Assembly (NCBI GenBank): GCA_964547855.1
Contig: CAZJPG010000012.1
Span: 1-39,963, forward strand
Direction: 5' to 3'
Source: JBAZHE01 sp964547855
GTDB lineage: Bacteria > Patescibacteriota > Patescibacteriia > Patescibacteriales > WJLG01
Length of the DNA stretch: 39,963 bases
Below the pieces are notes generated by a model. It had not been told where the DNA came from and searched no databases. It worked only from the letters and a program-made list of their open reading frames with translations. Position 1 is the first letter of the stretch; the number at the start of each line of letters is the position of its first letter. Position numbers and translations under genes: made by a program. Of this stretch, positions 37,963-39,963 are shown piece by piece.

Positions 37963-38049
37963 GGAGAGGTGCCAGAGTGGTCGAATGGGCCTGACTCGAA
38001 ATCAGGTGTGCTCGAAAGGGTACCGGGAGTTCGAATCTCCCCCTCTCCG
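37963..38049 (+). tRNA. tRNA-Ser (anticodon CGA)
   Basis: Cloverleaf with acceptor GGAGAGG/CCTCTCC, anticodon stem CCTGA/TCAGG around loop CTCGAAA (anticodon CGA), a long variable arm (TGTGCTCGAAAGGGTACC) typical of Ser, and T-arm GGGAGTTCGAATCTCCC. Discriminator G, no CCA. Its 3' part from the T-loop on is duplicated 194 bases downstream. Confidence 0.95.
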
Positions 38050-38089
38050 CTAAAAAATAGGATCTGACCTTCGTCAGATTCTATTTTTT
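38032..38089 (+). repeat. Direct repeat, left copy: tRNA-Ser 3' end plus terminator
   Basis: 58 bases from the T-loop (CGAATCTCCCCCTCTCC) through the tRNA end and a terminator hairpin (ATCTGAC/GTCAGAT, T-run). It matches 38226-38283 at 57 of 58 positions. Confidence 0.9.
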
Positions 38090-38225
38090 TGTCGACAAAG
38101 AAGGGGGAAATTCGAAAGCCGGAGACGATGTCCGAGCTTGGCGAGGACCGTCGAGGCCGGGTCGGGGCGCTTAGTGAGCGCAGGCCACGCTTTAGCGGGG
38201 ACTAGCGACACTTAGCGACCGTGAC
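38090..38225. mobile_element. 136-bp GC-rich insert between tRNA-Ser tail repeats
   Basis: This segment is conspicuously GC-rich compared with its surroundings and has no plausible gene. Near its left end AGAAGGGGGAAATTCGAAA (about 38098-38116) is close to the reverse complement of the tRNA-Ser T-arm, giving an inverted relation to both flanking repeats. The right part repeats TTAG-(T/C)-G and TAGCG units. Direct repeats of a tRNA 3' end at both borders are what tRNA-targeted integration leaves, but there is no integrase. It may be a minimal or decayed element, or a tRNA gene rearrangement. Confidence 0.45.
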
Positions 38226-38283
38226 CGAATCTCCCCCTCTCCGCTAAAAAATAGGATCTGACCTTCGTCAGGTTCTATTTTTT
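38226..38283 (+). repeat. Direct repeat, right copy: tRNA-Ser 3' end plus terminator
   Basis: Same 58 bases as the left copy with one change (A to G at 38272) that keeps the terminator hairpin as a G-U pair. Confidence 0.9.
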
Positions 38284-38300
38284 ATTTTTAACGATCAAGG

Positions 38301-38328
38301 TTGTCTTTTGGCGTTAAAGTGTTATAAG
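38301..38328 (+). promoter_or_regulatory. Promoter for the C39-like gene, near-leaderless
   Basis: TTGTCT (38301-38306), 16-base spacer, TATAAG (38323-38328). The ATG at 38337 begins 9 bases after the -10. Confidence 0.5.
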
Positions 38329-38336
38329 ATGAGTAT

Positions 38337-39323
38337 ATGACAACAAGACATTCTATTTATCGACTAACATTGTTGGGGGTGCTGATGCCTTTGATTTTTT
38401 GTGCGGCAAAAATTGAGGTCGACACTGACGGGGATGGATTGTCGGACAGGGAGGAGAAGACCGTATATGCTACGGACTTAGCTAAGGCCGATACAGACGG
38501 CGATGGATATAGTGATGCCGTTGAGGTGTATCATGGATTTTCTCCACTTATCGCTGGTGGCGAAGCGATTTTATCTGAAGTCGACCTAGACGTCCCTTAT
38601 ACTAATGAGGCCCCAGATGACAATTGGACTGGCCCATGGAAGAATGCTTGCGAGGAATCCAGTATGGCAATGGTCGAGAAATTTTATCTTGGGCAAGCAT
38701 CAATGACAGTAGTAGAGGCCAAGGCTTTTATGCAAATGATGTTCGATAAACAAAACAAGATCTATGGGTCGAATTCAGATTCCGATTCGGTGCGTACGAA
38801 TAGATTGATAAATGAATTTTCTTCCTATAGTTCTTTTATAAAAGACAATCCGACGATAGATGATATAAAAAAGGAAATAAACAATCGCCGTCCAGTCATA
38901 ACTCTTCATTACGGTTTTGATCTTAAGAACAAGAATATCCCGTTTTTATCGACCGGATCTTCTTATCATATGATGGTCGTGGTCGGCTATGATGATATAA
39001 AAAAGGAGTTTATAACTAATGATCCAGGAGACCGCAAAGACGGAAAAAATCATCGCTATGGCTACGATCTATTTATGAAGACGCTGCATGATTTTGATTT
39101 TAGCGTTAAAAAGGCCAATGGTCCGGCGCGGGTCATATTCACTTATCCAAAACTAGTTAAAACTGCTCATTCGCCAAGGATATTTTATATCGACGGCAAA
39201 GAAAGACATTACATAACGAATCCAGCCGCCTTCGCTTCTAATAAGTGGAGCTGGGCAGCGGTCAATGTCGTCGAGGATGAATGGTTACTCGGATTTTCTT
39301 TGGGAGAAAATATAATTAAATAG
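38337..39323 (+). CDS. Exported C39-like cysteine peptidase with Ca-binding TSP3-type repeats
   Basis: 328 residues. The N-terminal signal segment is LTLLGVLMPLIFCAA. Two calcium-loop repeats follow at about 27-60, DTDGDGLSDREE and DTDGDGYSDAVEV. A C39-like (Peptidase_C39_2) papain-fold domain spans about 85-270 with a complete triad: Cys105 in NACEESSMAMV, His211 in SSYHMMVVVGYDD, and Asp229 in ITNDPGD. A C-terminal segment (RIFYIDGKERHYITNPAAF) resembles short secreted repeat modules. It is probably secreted or surface-attached and may process or degrade peptides outside; no bacteriocin-type ABC exporter is present. The DUF5654 gene starts 5 bases downstream. Confidence 0.82.
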   Translation: MTTRHSIYRLTLLGVLMPLIFCAAKIEVDTDGDGLSDREEKTVYATDLAKADTDGDGYSDAVEVYHGFSPLIAGGEAILSEVDLDVPYTNEAPDDNWTGPWKNACEESSMAMVEKFYLGQASMTVVEAKAFMQMMFDKQNKIYGSNSDSDSVRTNRLINEFSSYSSFIKDNPTIDDIKKEINNRRPVITLHYGFDLKNKNIPFLSTGSSYHMMVVVGYDDIKKEFITNDPGDRKDGKNHRYGYDLFMKTLHDFDFSVKKANGPARVIFTYPKLVKTAHSPRIFYIDGKERHYITNPAAFASNKWSWAAVNVVEDEWLLGFSLGENIIK

Positions 39324-39328
39324 ATCAT

Positions 39329-39607
39329 ATGGAAAACGAAAAAGATATAGTGAAAAAAATTATCAATGACGCTAAAAACGCCAAGGCAGAAATCAGGAAA
39401 AGATCCATCTCTTATATAGCGGCGGCATTCGGTCTCGTGGCCGGACTAGCCTGGAATGATGCGATCAAGAGCTTGATCGACGCACTTTTTCCTCGCTCCG
39501 GTGATGGTTTGGCCGCTAAATTTGTCTATGCTTTTTTGGTCACGGTCTTAGTCGTCGTTGCTGTGTATTACCTAGAATCACTTTTCTCCAAGAAAGAAGA
39601 AAAATAA
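39329..39607 (+). CDS. DUF5654 family small membrane protein
   Basis: 92 residues. A charged N-terminal helix (NEKDIVKKIINDAKNAKAEI) precedes two hydrophobic segments, residues about 29-50 (SYIAAAFGLVAGLAWNDAI) and 62-84 (KFVYAFLVTVLVVVAVYYL), and a charged tail. This is the pattern of the DUF5654 family, frequent in archaea and Patescibacteria. Function is unknown. It lies 5 bases after the C39-like gene, so the two are likely co-transcribed. Confidence 0.82.
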   Translation: MENEKDIVKKIINDAKNAKAEIRKRSISYIAAAFGLVAGLAWNDAIKSLIDALFPRSGDGLAAKFVYAFLVTVLVVVAVYYLESLFSKKEEK

Positions 39608-39625
39608 TTTTTATGGCGGAAAAAC

Positions 39626-39653
39626 TTGATTTTTTCCCATAAAAAGCTATAAT
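39626..39653 (+). promoter_or_regulatory. Promoter upstream of tRNA-Pro
   Basis: TTGATT (39626-39631), 16-base spacer, TATAAT (39648-39653), about 60 bases before tRNA-Pro. Between them AGCC...GGCT followed by TTTTTGTTT resembles a weak leader hairpin. Confidence 0.55.
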
Positions 39654-39714
39654 ATCCTTAGCCTTTTTTGAACGGGGCTTTTTGTTTATTTTAGCGAACA
39701 GTTGCTTTAAAGCG

Positions 39715-39785
39715 CGGGGCATAGTATAACGGTAGTACGCGCCCATGGGGTGGGTGTAGTCTGGGTTCAATTCCCAGTGCCCCGA
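39715..39785 (+). tRNA. tRNA-Pro (anticodon GGG)
   Basis: Cloverleaf with acceptor CGGGGCA/TGCCCCG, D-arm GTATAACGGTAGTAC, anticodon stem CGCCC/GGGTG (one G-U) around loop ATGGGGT (anticodon GGG) and T-arm CTGGGTTCAATTCCCAG. Discriminator A and a first base C fit tRNA-Pro. No CCA encoded. Confidence 0.85.
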
Positions 39786-39805
39786 CACATCCAAGGATGC
39801 CTAAA

Positions 39806-39872
39806 GGACAATTAGCTCAGTTGGCCCGCCTCGACGAGATGAAGCTCGTCTTCAGCGAGGCGGGTTAGAGCG
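39806..39872 (+). pseudogene. Broken tRNA-Val 5' fragment interrupted by a palindrome
   Basis: GGACAATTAGCTCAGTTGG (39806-39824) and TTAGAGCG (39865-39872) together equal the first 27 bases of the tRNA-Val at 39916. They are split inside the D-loop by a 40-base insert. After 39872 the sequence no longer resembles a tRNA; there is no anticodon arm or T-arm. Confidence 0.8.
39825..39864. mobile_element. 40-bp GC-rich palindromic element in the tRNA D-loop
   Basis: Outer stem CCCGCCTCG (39825-39833) with CGAGGCGGG (39856-39864). Two mutually exclusive inner stems are possible: ACGAG/CTCGT or TGAAG/CTTCA. The element lies cleanly between the G and T of TTGG^TTAGAGC. It looks like a REP- or MITE-type palindrome; its right end shares 13 bases with 13116-13128. 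Confidence 0.6.
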
Positions 39873-39915
39873 TTGATACATTATATAAAAAGAATAAAGC
39901 AAGAGATTGAATGAA

Positions 39916-39963
39916 GGACAATTAGCTCAGTTGGTTAGAGCGCTGCATTCACATTGCAGAGGC
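39916..39963 (+). tRNA. tRNA-Val (anticodon CAC), cut by the window end
   Basis: 5' part of a cloverleaf: acceptor GGACAAT, D-arm GCTCAGTTGGTTAGAGC, anticodon stem CTGCA/TGCAG around loop TTCACAT (anticodon CAC). The T-arm and acceptor 3' strand lie beyond the window. Confidence 0.88.

Noticed and set aside
38032..38283. Second tRNA-Ser gene at the right repeat
   Set aside because: Only the T-loop-to-acceptor 3' part is present; the upstream 136 bases do not form a D-arm or anticodon arm.
1..39963. CRISPR array, rRNA genes, insertion sequence with transposase
   Set aside because: No regularly spaced direct repeats, no rRNA-like stretches and no transposase or integrase reading frame were seen on either strand.

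Overview
The window looks like a chromosomal segment of a Candidate Phyla Radiation (Patescibacteria) bacterium. It is AT-rich, with small tightly packed genes and a standard code (rnpA and the polytopic membrane gene at 22189 stop with TGA). It carries seven copies of the two-membrane-segment pilin-like family typical of that radiation, a DUF5654 protein, and short versions of several housekeeping genes. A finer placement (for example an ABY1/Falkowbacteria-type lineage) would be a guess.

Layout. Positions 1-7.5 kb, mainly minus strand: an Ig-like surface protein, YraN, a membrane protein, a methyltransferase, a RodZ-like protein, a pilin-like protein, an orphan extracellular solute-binding lipoprotein and the ComM/YifB ATPase. 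7.5-12.3 kb: SMC (unusually short), a CMP-kinase-like protein, ribosomal protein L19, tRNA-Leu, tRNA-Val and TsaE. 12.3-15.1 kb, minus strand: two small unknown genes, a kinase-like protein, LspA and a DksA/TraR-type zinc-finger protein. 15.3-16.9 kb, plus strand: the classical rpmH-rnpA-yidD-yidC cluster, with rpmH recovered by eye because it has only 46 codons. 17.1-19.4 kb: a 3D-domain cell-wall protein, tRNA-Cys, a roughly 900-base non-coding region and a lipoprotein. 19.5-22.1 kb, minus strand: six tandem pilin-like genes. 22.2-28.5 kb: surface glycosylation genes (GT-C-like, methyltransferase, GT2), a LysM-M23 peptidase, a PHP phosphoesterase, tRNA-Ala and an orphan MGS-like protein. 28.6-37.5 kb: polA, murD, a GH1 glycosidase, an EamA transporter and an O-antigen-ligase-like protein. 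37.5-40 kb: a small unknown gene, tRNA-Ser with a duplicated tail, a C39-like peptidase, DUF5654, tRNA-Pro, a broken tRNA fragment carrying a GC-rich palindrome, and the start of tRNA-Val.

Most genes left of about 15.2 kb lie on the minus strand and most to the right on the plus strand. This switch, the rpmH-rnpA-yidC cluster, and a non-coding region at 17.93-18.10 kb with a perfect DnaA box, two near-perfect ones and three copies of a dyad (AGTCCAC-N6-GTGGACT) make this region the best candidate for the replication origin. A fourth copy of the dyad lies at 282-307.

How the genes fit together. Much of the window concerns the cell surface: wall synthesis and remodelling (murD, M23, 3D domain, RodZ-like), lipoprotein and membrane-protein biogenesis (lspA, yidC, yidD), pilin-like proteins with probable graded expression, and surface glycosylation. 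The most distinctive items are the pilin operon with a separately controlled first gene, an SMC with no visible hinge, the origin-like dyads with a structured non-coding neighbour, and two tRNA-associated GC-rich insertions near the right end. Two initiation styles coexist. Some genes have consensus promoters and strong Shine-Dalgarno sequences. Others have a TATAAT box only 6-11 bases before the start codon (near-leaderless) or an AAAAATATG context.
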